Below, piece after piece: positions 44,381 through 53,578 of a stretch of DNA of 60,787 bases. The translations under genes were made by a program, and so were the position numbers. The notes under the pieces were generated by a model. That model searched no databases and had not been told where the DNA came from. It saw only the letters and a program-made list of their open reading frames with translations. The DNA is from DATKQY01 sp035532475 (GTDB lineage Bacteria; Actinomycetota; Acidimicrobiia; Acidimicrobiales; Bog-793), in assembly GCA_035532475.1 (NCBI GenBank), contig DATKQY010000026.1, forward strand, positions 1-60,787. The letters run 5' to 3'. Every line of letters starts with the position of its first letter. The stretch's first letter is position 1.

Positions 44381-46954
44381 ATGGTGCGGAGTAGTAAGCC
44401 GCGCGCTCCGCTGGAGGGTCGCTATCGCCTCGACCGTCGTGTCGGGCGGGGCGCGGTGTCGGACGTCTACCGCGGCCTCGACCTGCAAGACGAGCGGGCG
44501 GTAGCCGTCCGGCTCTTCTGGCCCCTCTTCGACCCCGAGCGCTTCGTCGCCGAGGCCCGGGACCTGATGCGGGTCTCCCACCCGAACCTCGTCCAGATCA
44601 TGGACGCCGGCGTGGTCGAGAACCGGCCCTACCTGGTGATGGAGCTGGTCCGGGGCAAGACCTTGGCTCGGCGCATCGCCGACGGAGCGCTGACCAGCGA
44701 AGACGTCCGCCGCGTCGGCCTCGAGGTCGCCGCCGCGCTCGCGCGTGTCCACCGAGCGGGCCGTAGCCACCGCAACGTCACACCCGTCAACATCTTCGTC
44801 GACGCTCGTGGGACAAGTCGCCTCGCTGACCTGGGACTGGCCCGCTGGATCGCCGAGAGCGTGCCGGATCCGACCCTGCCCACGCCCGATCTCACCTTCT
44901 CCCCCTGGGGCGACGAAGCGGCGGACCTCTCCCCGTCGGTCCACCGCGGCAACGCCGCCGACGTCTACGCCCTCGGGGTCGTGCTGATCAGCGCGCTCAC
45001 CGGAGATGCGCTCGGCGACGGCGACGCCCACTCGATCTTCGCCAACAGCCGCCGGCGCCACATGGCCCTTCGCCGCGTTCCTCGCGAATGGCGGCCGCTG
45101 CTCGCAGCCATGACTGCCCGGGTGCCATCCCACCGACCGGCTGCGCAGGAAGTCGCAGCGCGTCTGCAGACGCTGGGCGAGGTGCCGGTCGCCGGTCGGG
45201 CCGCGGCCACCCCGGCAAGGGCGCGGACCGCGACCGCCGCGCCACGGCGAGAGGTCAGGCGCCGGGTCGCCATCCCGGCCCCCGCGGCGCTCCCGGCTGC
45301 GGCGATGGCCGGCGTTCGTGCGTTGCCGGCCGCCGCCGCGCCGGCCGCACGACGCGCCGCCCGGTGGCTCCTTGCCGCGCTGGGCGATCTCGCGGCCGTG
45401 CTCGTGGGAGCTTCGCAGCGCGCCGTCCGCTGGTTGCTCGTCGCCCTGCGGAGCGTGCCGGGCGTGGTCGCCTCGGCGGCGCGCTCGGTCGGCACCGCCC
45501 TTGCCACGGCGAAGCGTGCCGTGCGGGCGCGCGCTCCGGTCGCGCTCGCCGCCTTGTGGGCCGCGGCCGCGGCCCTCGTCGGTGCCCTGCGGACCCTCGT
45601 CGTACTGCTCGCCTCGGCGGCGCGCTCGGTCGCCACCGCCGTCGCCAGCGCGATGCGTGCCCTGCGGGCGCACGCTCCCGTCGCGCTCGTCGCCCTGCGC
45701 GCCGCCGGCGCCGTCCTCGGCACCGGCTTGCGCGCCCTTTCCCGAGCCCTCGCGTCCCTCGCCCGCTCGACGCCGGGAGCCCTCGCGTCCGCCGGGCGAG
45801 CCGTCCCGGGGGTGGCGGCGAGGGTCCGTCGGGCCATTCTGATCATTGCTCTTGCGGGGCTCGCGGCGCTTCGTGGCCTGCTCGGCGGGCTGGTGACCGC
45901 GGTTCGTGCCCTGACCGGCGCGATGGCCAAGGGCGGGCACCGGCTCCGGCAGACGGCCGCGTTCGGCGGGTTCAGGACGGCAGTGCACGCGATCATCCCG
46001 GGTCTCGGCCGCCACGCCGCGCCACCCGTCGGACGGCGCCGGCGGCTCCCGTGGGGAGCGTCGCCACGCCGGCGCAAGCTGCCCAGCTGGACGATGTCGG
46101 CATTCGTCGGCTCGTGCGCCGTATGGGTGCTGCTCTGCATCCTCGCTGCGGCGTTCTTCCTTCCACGCCCGCCGACGCTCGCGGTGAAGTCGGGGCACCA
46201 CCAAAGCGGCAAGGGACATCCGGTGATCGTCACGACCACCACCACCACCACCACCACCACGACCCTCCCCGCGATCGTCGCGGCGTCGGGTGGCACCGCG
46301 GCGCACCGGCACTCGGGCACCTCGAGCCGGTCTACGGCGACCGGCGGCGCCGGCGGGTCGTCGACCTCCACGACGTCGTCGAACCGCGGCGGGGGCTCGA
46401 AGTCGGCCAAGTCCGCCACCTCGCGCAAGTCGACGAAGCGGTCGTCGAAGAGCTCGACCAAGCATTCCACGAAGAAGTCGACCAAGAAGCCGACCAGCTC
46501 TTCGAGCACCACGACGACGAAGGCGCCCGGCGCGGGCAAGTCGACCAAGAAGCCGAAGCCGAAGCCGAAGCCGAAGCCGACGCCGACGAACCCGGGCTCG
46601 AGCAGCTCGTCCAGCACCGCGGCGACCGGTGTGAGCGGGACGACCACGACGACCGGCTCCACGAGCACCACCGAGGCGGCGGGTCCGCCGACCGGCACGA
46701 CCACGACGACGCAGTCCCCGACGACCTCGACTGACACCACCCCGACCAGCGCGCCGACGACCACGACGCGACCGCCGACGACCACGACGACCACGACGTC
46801 GACGACGACCACGACGACGCAGCCCCCGACGACCACTACGACGACGACGTCGACGTCGACGTCCACCACGACGACGACGCAGCCCCCGACGACGACGACG
46901 GCGCCGACGACCACCAGCTCCACGACCACGCTCGCGACGCCGCCCAGCACGTAG
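44381..46954 (+). CDS. Membrane pseudokinase with Ala-rich repeats and extracytoplasmic Lys/Thr-rich tail
   Basis: An 857-residue protein. Residues 14-270 have a protein-kinase fold, but catalytic residues are changed: Arg44 (VAVRLF) replaces the Lys, HRN (130-132) replaces HRD, and DLG (150-152) replaces DFG. An Ala/Arg-rich region with 47-residue repeats (ASAARSV..A.A.A.RA.RA.APVAL, DNA offset 141 bases) leads to one membrane helix near 575 (FVGSCAVWVLLCILAAAFF). The outside part is Lys/Ser-rich, then over 150 residues mostly Thr with QPP spacers. It probably acts as a ligand-binding or scaffolding receptor. ATG 44381 follows GAAGAGGG. Confidence 0.8.
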   Translation: MVRSSKPRAPLEGRYRLDRRVGRGAVSDVYRGLDLQDERAVAVRLFWPLFDPERFVAEARDLMRVSHPNLVQIMDAGVVENRPYLVMELVRGKTLARRIADGALTSEDVRRVGLEVAAALARVHRAGRSHRNVTPVNIFVDARGTSRLADLGLARWIAESVPDPTLPTPDLTFSPWGDEAADLSPSVHRGNAADVYALGVVLISALTGDALGDGDAHSIFANSRRRHMALRRVPREWRPLLAAMTARVPSHRPAAQEVAARLQTLGEVPVAGRAAATPARARTATAAPRREVRRRVAIPAPAALPAAAMAGVRALPAAAAPAARRAARWLLAALGDLAAVLVGASQRAVRWLLVALRSVPGVVASAARSVGTALATAKRAVRARAPVALAALWAAAAALVGALRTLVVLLASAARSVATAVASAMRALRAHAPVALVALRAAGAVLGTGLRALSRALASLARSTPGALASAGRAVPGVAARVRRAILIIALAGLAALRGLLGGLVTAVRALTGAMAKGGHRLRQTAAFGGFRTAVHAIIPGLGRHAAPPVGRRRRLPWGASPRRRKLPSWTMSAFVGSCAVWVLLCILAAAFFLPRPPTLAVKSGHHQSGKGHPVIVTTTTTTTTTTTLPAIVAASGGTAAHRHSGTSSRSTATGGAGGSSTSTTSSNRGGGSKSAKSATSRKSTKRSSKSSTKHSTKKSTKKPTSSSSTTTTKAPGAGKSTKKPKPKPKPKPTPTNPGSSSSSSTAATGVSGTTTTTGSTSTTEAAGPPTGTTTTTQSPTTSTDTTPTSAPTTTTRPPTTTTTTTSTTTTTTQPPTTTTTTTSTSTSTTTTTQPPTTTTAPTTTSSTTTLATPPST
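46235..46260 (+). repeat. (ACC)n microsatellite
   Basis: About nine ACC triplets encode a run of Thr just outside the predicted membrane helix of the pseudokinase. Similar ACG/ACC-rich triplets recur from 46,740 to 46,940. Such tracts can change length by slippage. Confidence 0.75.
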
Positions 46955-47187
46955 TCCGGCGCCCCGCGGTGCCCAAGCCGGGCAGCGCTTACCCGTCGCG
47001 ACATTCAGGTCCTCGACGAGACGGCGGCGAAGCTGTTCCCACCCTCCGGCGAGGAACGAGTCGATCGCGGGAGGGGCAGGCCCTCCAGTGGTGCCGAGGA
47101 TCGGTAGGTGCTCGGAGATTGCCCTCGAGCGCGGGCTCGAGGACGGAGGCGGGCCGAGGTGACCTGCCGGTCCGCCAGCCCCCCGTC

Positions 47188-47403
47188 TCAGTGGCGCTTG
47201 CGGCCCCGGTACGTGCTGAGCGCGAGGAGGAGCACGGTGGCGACCGGCACGAGGACGACGTCCGCGAGGTGGTCGTGGCGCAACCCGAGGGCGATGCCGA
47301 CGAGCGCCAGCGCCCCGACGAAGACCTCCGGCGTGTCGCCGATCAGGAAGTCCCACCAGAAGCGCCCGAAGGCCGTCGCGGCACGTCCGAGCGTCGTGAT
47401 CAT
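47188..47403 (-). CDS. Small membrane protein
   Basis: A 71-residue protein with two hydrophobic segments (GALALVGIALGL and LADVVLVPVATVLLLAL) separated by a His/Asp turn (LRHDHLAD). It begins inside the stop codon of the COG4280-like gene (ATGA), so it is very likely its partner. No named family is recognised. Confidence 0.72.
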   Translation of the reverse strand: MITTLGRAATAFGRFWWDFLIGDTPEVFVGALALVGIALGLRHDHLADVVLVPVATVLLLALSTYRGRKRH

Positions 47404-48182
47404 CGACCGGCCTCCTCGGAGAGCGCCGGCGCGGCGAGCCTCGCCGGGGCGTTCGCCGTGCCGACGCGTCGCATGAGCACGGTCCCGGCGCCGGCCATCG
47501 CGAAGAACAGGGCGACGAGCACCAGGATGGCCAGATCCTTGCCGGGCCAGTTCACCCCGGACCCCTCGCCGACCCAGAAGACCCCGAAGCTCGTGAGCAT
47601 GACCCCGACGGTGAGCTTCATCGCGTTCTCGGGCACCTCGGACAGCTGGCGGGCGAGGAGCGCCCCGATGCCGCCGACGATGACGATCGCCGCCAGCGCC
47701 GTGACGGCGGCAAGTCCGAGGCGGTGGTCGGACGCACCGAGACTCAAGACGATCAGCACGACCTCCATCCCCTCGAGGAACACTCCCTTGAAGGCGACGG
47801 CAAAGCCGACCGGGTCGCGCTTTGGGCGAGCGGCCGAGCCGTCGGCGAGCTCGCCGACGGTGCGTTCGTAGATGGCGTCCTCGTCGTGGAGCGCCTTGTG
47901 GCCGCTCGCCCGCAGGATCGCCTTCCGCAGCCACGACAGGCCGAGCACGAGCAGGAGCGCCCCGATGACGACCCGCAGCACGGCGATCGGCACGAGGTGC
48001 ACGAGCGGGACCCCGACCGCGCCGACGAGCACGACGAGCACGGCGAGGGCGACCGCGCTCCCCTCGAGCGCCGAGCGCCAGCCGCGCGTGACCCCCGCGG
48101 CGAGCACGATGGTTAGGGCCTCGACCATCTCGACGGCGCTCGCGCCGAAGACCGCCAGCGCGAGCAGGACGGCCGAGGTCAT
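47400..48182 (-). CDS. COG4280/Ftr1-like membrane protein
   Basis: A 260-residue membrane protein with about seven helices. Two acidic repeats, SAVEMVEALTIVLAAG near the N-terminus and FLEGMEVVLIVLSLGA in the middle, resemble the ExxE (REGLE) motifs of Ftr1-type iron permeases. It is similar to the uncharacterised COG4280 group. It may carry Fe or another metal, but the substrate is inference helped by the iron-type ABC importer next door. ATG 48182 is chosen; upstream residues are Arg-rich and unlikely. Confidence 0.68.
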   Translation of the reverse strand: MTSAVLLALAVFGASAVEMVEALTIVLAAGVTRGWRSALEGSAVALAVLVVLVGAVGVPLVHLVPIAVLRVVIGALLLVLGLSWLRKAILRASGHKALHDEDAIYERTVGELADGSAARPKRDPVGFAVAFKGVFLEGMEVVLIVLSLGASDHRLGLAAVTALAAIVIVGGIGALLARQLSEVPENAMKLTVGVMLTSFGVFWVGEGSGVNWPGKDLAILVLVALFFAMAGAGTVLMRRVGTANAPARLAAPALSEEAGR

Positions 48183-48330
48183 CGGGAGGCCACCGCGATC
48201 GCCGGCACGGTCCAACCGGCCTGTTCGCCTCGAGCGCGTCGCATCCTGACTCCTCTCTCGGCGGGCATTCCTCGCCGGGGACCTCGACACGGGGGCACCC
48301 CGCCCCGAGACAGCATTACCGCGACACGCC

Positions 48331-49587
48331 TCACAGGGTCACCTCCGCCCGTCGATCATTCGTCACGATGACGCCACCGGGCCCGGCAACGCCTGCCGGG
48401 TAACCCGCAGCGGTATGGAGGGCGCCGCCGGGGTGGGTCCCGAGCTCCTCGTGCGGGCCCGCCTCGCCGTTCGCTGCGACCCCACGGGGGAATACGTGGC
48501 AGCCGGAGGCCTCGAGCCGGAGCCCCACCGGCTCGCCACGTCCGACGCGCCACTCACTGTAGACGCCGCTGATCTGGGTCCCGCCGTCGAGGGCGACGGC
48601 GTGCTCGTAGCCTCGGCCGCGGAACGCGACGTCGGTGACCATGCCGACGAGATGGTGATCCTCGCCGTCGGTCGCGCAGAGCCGGACCGCCGTCGGTCGG
48701 ATCAGGAGCACCGCCTCGTGCTCATGGGCGAGATCCGCGCCCAGGTGAGCGTGCACAAGTCGGACCGACGAGCGCGTCATGGGCTCGACCTCGACCTCGA
48801 CCTCGACCGGTTCACCGGTGCCGGTCGCCCTCGGGCGCACCCGGACGGCGAGCTCGCCGGCCAGACCGGTGAAGCGGGCGACGAAGGGCGACTGTGGGCG
48901 GGCGTAGACGTCCTCCGGCGCACCGAGCTGGACGAGGCGTCCCTTCTCCAGCACGCCGACCCGGTCGGCGAGCGCGAAGGCCTCGGCCTGGTCGTGCGTG
49001 ATGTAGATGGTCGTCGCTCCGACCTGGCGCACGAGGGAGGAGATCTCGATCCGCATCCGCTCGCGTAGGTCGGCGTCCAGATTGGAGAGCGGCTCGTCGC
49101 AGAGCACCAGGCCCGTATCGGCGACGAGTGCCCTCGCGAGCGCGACACGCTGCTGCTCGCCCCCGGAGAGCTCGCTCGGGTAGCGCTCGGCGAGCTTTCC
49201 GAGCCCGACGCGCTGGAGCATCGCATCAGCAGCCTGGCGCCCCTCCGCCTTCGTCACGCCTCGGCGGCGCATCGCGAATGCGACGTTGTCTCGGGCCACG
49301 AGGTGGGGCCAGAGCGCGTAGTCCTGGAAGACCATCGACAGGTCGCGGCGTTCGGGAGGCAGGTGGAGCTTGCCGTTGGCGACGGTCACCGAGCCGATGT
49401 CGATCCGGCCGGTCGTGATGCGTTCGATCCCCGCCAGACAGCGAAGCAGGGTCGTCTTGCCGGAGCCCGAGGGCCCCAGCAGCACGAGGAAAGTGCCGGG
49501 CTCGACGTCGATCGTGACGTCGTCGAGCGCCTGGTTTCCGCCTGGATAGACCTTCTCGAGGTGCTCGATCAGGATCCGTTCAGCCAC
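48331..49587 (-). CDS. ABC transporter ATP-binding protein (FbpC/PotA type)
   Basis: A 418-residue ATPase: Walker A GPSGSGKTT, Q loop VFQDYALWPHL, signature LSGGEQQRVALARAL, Walker B LVLCDEP and H loop THDQAEA. A C-terminal TOBE-like regulatory domain follows, as in Fe(III), spermidine and phosphonate importers. GTG 49587 is preceded by GGAGGAGG, and the gene overlaps the permease by 8 bases. It energises the importer formed with the next two genes. Confidence 0.9.
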   Translation of the reverse strand: MAERILIEHLEKVYPGGNQALDDVTIDVEPGTFLVLLGPSGSGKTTLLRCLAGIERITTGRIDIGSVTVANGKLHLPPERRDLSMVFQDYALWPHLVARDNVAFAMRRRGVTKAEGRQAADAMLQRVGLGKLAERYPSELSGGEQQRVALARALVADTGLVLCDEPLSNLDADLRERMRIEISSLVRQVGATTIYITHDQAEAFALADRVGVLEKGRLVQLGAPEDVYARPQSPFVARFTGLAGELAVRVRPRATGTGEPVEVEVEVEPMTRSSVRLVHAHLGADLAHEHEAVLLIRPTAVRLCATDGEDHHLVGMVTDVAFRGRGYEHAVALDGGTQISGVYSEWRVGRGEPVGLRLEASGCHVFPRGVAANGEAGPHEELGTHPGGALHTAAGYPAGVAGPGGVIVTNDRRAEVTL

Positions 49588-51388
49588 GGCTGCCTCCTCC
49601 AATCCGTCGCCACCCGCTCGGCGCGAGCAGGCGGTACCCCCCGAGCGCGATCCCGACCGCCGCGAACGCGATGCACGACGCCACGACGGCCTGGGCCATG
49701 CCGACGCCGAAGTGGTAGTTGCCGAGGTTGTTCTCGATGTCCACCGAGGCCGGCGGTGAGCCCGGCGCGTAGAGAAGCTGGGAGATCGGCAGCTCCAGGA
49801 AGATGCTGCAGAAGGTGAGCAGCCAGGCCATCACGATCGGTCGCGAGACCACGGGCAGGACGCCGCGGAGCCACGCGCCGAGCGCACCGGAGCCGTGCGC
49901 CCGCGCAGCGTCGTGCAGCGACGACTGCACCTGGGAGATCGACCCGACGAGGACCCGAGCGTTCGTCGGCAGGCTCGAGGCGACGTAGCCCACGATCAGC
50001 AGCGTCGTCGTCTGGTAGATGTTGACCCCGATCTTCGAGAGAAATGGCAGGTTGTACGCGAAGATGTAGCCGGCGGCGAAGACGACGCTCGGCAGCGCCA
50101 CTGCGGCGAGGAGCAGGAAGTCGAGGACCTTCGTCGACCTCGTCCTCCGCCGGGTCAACAGGCGCGCCGCGACGAAGCCGCCCACGACGGTGATCGACGC
50201 CGTGACGAGCCCGTAGAGGAGCGAACGCTCCAAGGGACCCGAGAGGCCGGAGCTCGTGAAGACCAGGCGGTAGTTGGACAACGTCAGCTGGAGCGACGCG
50301 CCGAAGTCGGCGAGCAGCGACGACGAGATCGCCCCGAAGGCAGGGACGCCGATCGCGAGGAGGTAGAAGGCGCCGAGCGCACCGAGAGCGGCGGTCATGC
50401 CCCGCGCCGTCAGCTCCTTGCGCCGCACCTGCCGGGTCCGGCCCGAGAGCACCGCGTACGAGCGGCCGCGAAGCGCCCGTGCCTGAAGGGTGAGGGGAAG
50501 GGCGACCGAGGCGACGAGCAGCCAGCCCATCGCGGCAGCCTGGGGGAAGCTCGGAGGGAAGTTCCCGATCCCCTGGTAGAGCTCGTAGGTCGCGAGGGTG
50601 AAGTGCGAGCTGTACGCGAGCGTCGCCGCAACGCCGAAGTCGCTGATCGCCTCGGCGAAGCCGATTGCGAGACCGGACCAGATCGCCGGGGCGAGGATCG
50701 GCGCGACGATCCGCAGGGCCTGCAGGCGGGAGGCGCCGTGCGTGCGCGCCGCGTCCTCGAACTCCTGGCCGAGCCCGCCGAGCGCGGCGGTGATGGCGAG
50801 ATAGCAGAACGGCACGTTCCGCAGGCCGAGGAGGAGCACGACCCCGAAGGGGCCCATGATGAGGTGCGTCTCCCAGGCCGCGCCGACGCCGAGCCGGTAG
50901 AGGACGCCGTCGGGCTGGACGAGCCGCTCCCAGCCGATCGAGGGGATCCATGACGGCAGGAGCAGCACGAGCCACATCGCCCCCGCGAACAGCCGGCGCC
51001 CCGGGATGTGGGCGCGGTGGAGCAGCCAGGCGAGCGGGAAGCCGATGGCGATGCCGATCGCCGCCGCGACGCTCGAGACCCAGAGGGAGTTGACGAGCGA
51101 GACGAGCACGTTGCCCGAGAAGACCCCGCGAAGATACGAGAGGGTGAACCACTGGCTGCCCTGTGAGAAGAGCCTCGGCGAGACGGCGAGGACGAGGAAG
51201 CAGACACAGGGAGCGAGGATGGCGAAGCCGAGGAGGAGCCACAGCAGCGGCTGGCCGACGCGGCGCCCGGCCTCGGTCGCCCGCCGGGCAGCGCTCGTGC
51301 CGGGCGTCGAGCTGGGGCGGGGGCCGACGGCGTCTCCCCCGCGGCCCGGCCCGGCGAGGGCGGGACCGCGGGGGAGGACGACGGTCAT
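49580..51388 (-). CDS. ABC transporter permease, fused two-domain (FbpB/ThiP type)
   Basis: A 602-residue permease with about 12 helices and two EAA-type loops (EFEDAARTHGASRLQALR and LHDAARAHGSGALGAW), the fused architecture of Fe(III) and thiamine importers. It forms the channel for the substrate delivered by the downstream-oriented binding protein. Start ATG 51388 lacks a strong ribosome site. The 34-base gap to the binding-protein stop indicates one operon. Confidence 0.9.
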   Translation of the reverse strand: MTVVLPRGPALAGPGRGGDAVGPRPSSTPGTSAARRATEAGRRVGQPLLWLLLGFAILAPCVCFLVLAVSPRLFSQGSQWFTLSYLRGVFSGNVLVSLVNSLWVSSVAAAIGIAIGFPLAWLLHRAHIPGRRLFAGAMWLVLLLPSWIPSIGWERLVQPDGVLYRLGVGAAWETHLIMGPFGVVLLLGLRNVPFCYLAITAALGGLGQEFEDAARTHGASRLQALRIVAPILAPAIWSGLAIGFAEAISDFGVAATLAYSSHFTLATYELYQGIGNFPPSFPQAAAMGWLLVASVALPLTLQARALRGRSYAVLSGRTRQVRRKELTARGMTAALGALGAFYLLAIGVPAFGAISSSLLADFGASLQLTLSNYRLVFTSSGLSGPLERSLLYGLVTASITVVGGFVAARLLTRRRTRSTKVLDFLLLAAVALPSVVFAAGYIFAYNLPFLSKIGVNIYQTTTLLIVGYVASSLPTNARVLVGSISQVQSSLHDAARAHGSGALGAWLRGVLPVVSRPIVMAWLLTFCSIFLELPISQLLYAPGSPPASVDIENNLGNYHFGVGMAQAVVASCIAFAAVGIALGGYRLLAPSGWRRIGGGSRG

Positions 51389-51422
51389 CTGATCAGGCGC
51401 GATCGAGGCGAGCTCGGACGGG

Positions 51423-52517
51423 CTACTGGACGACGTTCGCCGTGAACCAGGCGTTGACCGCGTTCTCGAGCGGGCCCCACTTGTAGGGGTCGATCGACTG
51501 GAGCACCGAGGCCGGTGGAAGCGGCGGAAGCGCCTTCCGCCCCGTGATGCCGTTGATCACCGGGTAGTAGAGCGAGTCCCCGGTCGGGTCACCGAACTGC
51601 ATCTCCTTCTGGCCGGCGGGCGAGAGCACGTACTGCTCGAAGAGCTTCGCCTCGGCCTGCTCGGCCGCCGGGGCCTTCGAGTCGATGCCCATCACGCCGG
51701 GCAGCAGGGTGGCCGGCTTCAGGTACTCGACCTTCAGGTGGTGGTCCGTGAAGGTCGCGCCCGTCCCCGCCGAGCTCTGGACGAGGGCGAGCTCGATCTG
51801 GCCGGAGGCGAGCGCGGCGAGCGTCGGGCCGTTCGTCGGGTTGATCACGAGGCCGTTTGCCTTGAGCTTCGAGAAGAAGCTCTCGCCCTGCTTCACCCCA
51901 CCGAAGTAGTTCATCATCCCGGCGATCAAGGGATAGGTCGGGCCCGACTGGCTCGGGTCGTTCATCCCGACCCTGCCGCGCCACTGGGGCGTGAGGAGCT
52001 GTTGCCAGCTCGTGGGCGGATTCTTCACCTTGCTCGCGTCGTAGACGATCGCGGCGACGAGCGTCACGCCCGACGGCGTGTAGCTCTTGTCCTTCGGGAG
52101 TGAGTCGAGCCCGAGGGTGTTCCACGAGACGTTCGGCTCGTAGCCCTTGAAAAGGAGGCCCTGGTCATCGAGCGCCGCGAATGCGGTCGCTCCATCGACC
52201 CACAGCAGCCCCCACTTCGGGTTGTTCTTGGACGCCTCGATCTGGGTGAGCAGCGGCCCGGTCGAGTTGTCGTCGAGATTCACCGGGATGTGGTACTTCT
52301 TCGAGAAGGTCGACGTCACCAGTTTGTCGTAGCCCTGCGCGGAGTACACGACGAGCGGAACCACCTGCGACGTTCGGGTCGTCTTTGGCGCCGCTCCGGC
52401 GGGTGCGATGACACCGATTGCCAATAGCCCAGCGGCGGTCACGCCGGCCAGGCCGAGAGCGAGTCGGGAGCGCCCGTGGTGGCGGGCGGGCACCGGCTTT
52501 TGCACCTTCGGGCCCAT
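51423..52517 (-). CDS. Extracellular solute-binding protein (Fe3+/type-1 family)
   Basis: A 364-residue binding protein with a signal peptide (LALGLAGVTAAGLLAIGVIAPAGAAP). The mature part starts VVPLVVYSAQGYDKLV and resembles FbpA-like proteins. SYTPSGVTLVAAIVYD, TPQWRGRVGMNDPSQSG and FGDPTGDSLYYPV are typical; the late YY pair recalls the dityrosine of iron-binding FbpA but its position was not aligned. Substrate could be ferric iron, thiamine or aminoethylphosphonate. AGGAGGACC precedes ATG 52517. First gene of the operon. Confidence 0.87.
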   Translation of the reverse strand: MGPKVQKPVPARHHGRSRLALGLAGVTAAGLLAIGVIAPAGAAPKTTRTSQVVPLVVYSAQGYDKLVTSTFSKKYHIPVNLDDNSTGPLLTQIEASKNNPKWGLLWVDGATAFAALDDQGLLFKGYEPNVSWNTLGLDSLPKDKSYTPSGVTLVAAIVYDASKVKNPPTSWQQLLTPQWRGRVGMNDPSQSGPTYPLIAGMMNYFGGVKQGESFFSKLKANGLVINPTNGPTLAALASGQIELALVQSSAGTGATFTDHHLKVEYLKPATLLPGVMGIDSKAPAAEQAEAKLFEQYVLSPAGQKEMQFGDPTGDSLYYPVINGITGRKALPPLPPASVLQSIDPYKWGPLENAVNAWFTANVVQ

Positions 52518-52649
52518 GTTGGTCCTCCTGTCCGTCCGTCATGTCGATCATGTAACGACGGTTGGGGACCCTAGGGACCGAGCGTTACAGCAGGCCCATC
52601 GTTCGTCGACCGCTCGCTGAACTCTTCATGACCGGCCGAACTCTTCGGT

Positions 52650-53015
52650 GTGCGAGGGGAACTCGCCTTCCTCGGCGTAGACGCGCGCCGCGTACTCCTC
52701 CAGCACCCCCTCGCACTCGATGAGCGCCCGTGCCGCGGCAGCGGCCAGGCCCAGCTCGTCGAACTGTTCAACGCGGCGCGTGACGACGGGTACGAGGAGA
52801 TCATCGACCGGTGCGAGGACGTCCTTCACCAGGCGGGCAAGGAGTACGAGGAGAGCCACGTCACCTATGCGGAGCTCGGTGGCCTACGGACCGACGGGTT
52901 GGGCGTCGTGCGGGAGTACCTGGGCGGCTTCTGGCCCGACCAGCTGGGCAGGCGGAAGCGCCTCCGAGGCCGCCCGGCCCACCGACACGGCAAGCTCGAA
53001 AAGCAAGGAGTGTGA
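52650..53015 (+). pseudogene. ChrB N-terminal-like domain remnant
   Basis: An open frame of 121 codons. Only its middle looks like protein: AQLVELFNAARDDGYEEII, then a charged helical stretch and SHVTYAELGG. This resembles the end of the ChrB (chromate resistance regulator) N-terminal domain. The part that should precede it is not found in any frame, and the end is Arg-rich. I therefore treat it as a 5'-truncated remnant. Its stop overlaps the CGNR start (TGATG). Confidence is limited because the domain match is from memory. Confidence 0.45.
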
Positions 53016-53278
53016 TGGCCGACCACCGGACCTCTGTCGAGATGGTGGAGGTTGCGCCGGGCGTCGGCGGCGGCCTCGGTGGCGCGCTCTGCTTCCTCCT
53101 GCTCGTGATCCGCGATGCCCATCGCGACGGCACCTGGGCGCGGCTCAAGGCCTGCCGAAACGACGCGTGCCGATGGGCGTTCTGCGACCGCTCCCACGCT
53201 GGCCGAAAGGCGTGGTGTGACATGGCGACGTGCGGCAACCGGATCAAGAACCGCATCCTCCGGCCCCGGCGGCGGTGA
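53015..53278 (+). CDS. CGNR zinc-finger protein, C-terminal half only
   Basis: An 87-residue protein ending in a clear CGNR zinc finger: RLKACRNDACRWAFCDRS, then AWCDMATCGNR and an Arg-rich tail. This finger normally sits at the C-terminus of about 180-200-residue proteins that follow an ABATE domain and act as stress regulators. Here only about 30 residues precede it, so the gene is truncated or a decayed relic. ATG 53015 does have AAGGAG upstream, so a short protein could still be made. Confidence 0.65.
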   Translation: MADHRTSVEMVEVAPGVGGGLGGALCFLLLVIRDAHRDGTWARLKACRNDACRWAFCDRSHAGRKAWCDMATCGNRIKNRILRPRRR

Positions 53279-53578
53279 CGGTTCCCTGCGCCGTCCTCTC
53301 GGCCATCGTACGAGCGTCACGCCGATCAGGTTCGCCCCGTCCGACGCCGCCGTTGGCGACCGGCGATCCCGCCGGTTTGAGACGCGAGACTGTCCGGTCG
53401 GTGCACCCGGTGCCGTCGTTGTCGACAGCCGGGGCTCGATGGGATACTTCGCGATCCGCTTCCAACCGACCATCACGCACATCGCGCCGCTCCTCGGCGC
53501 GCGGCGCCCCGGCACCGTCGCAGTGGACGCGATCGGCGCGGGCGCGTTGGCGGTGAGCTCCGAGGGGGCGTCCGGGCG
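53279..53578. other. Unassigned stretch between CGNR gene and epimerase
   Basis: 300 bases without a gene I can name. One plus-strand frame stays open and ends in an ATGA overlap with the epimerase (stop 53580-53582). It contains GAVVVDSRGSMGYFAI and GTVAVDAIGAGAL, which look protein-like but match no family I recognise. It could be the relic of another gene in the same operon. Confidence 0.4.

Noticed and set aside
44183..47356. 1057-codon minus-strand frame opposite the pseudokinase
   Set aside because: Runs of Arg and Gly mirror the Ala/Thr-rich sense strand; no start signal or conserved domain.
52626..52859. Minus-strand 77-codon frame (ALVLLARLVKDVLAPVDDLL...)
   Set aside because: Looks protein-like, but is opposite the better-supported ChrB-like remnant and resembles no family.
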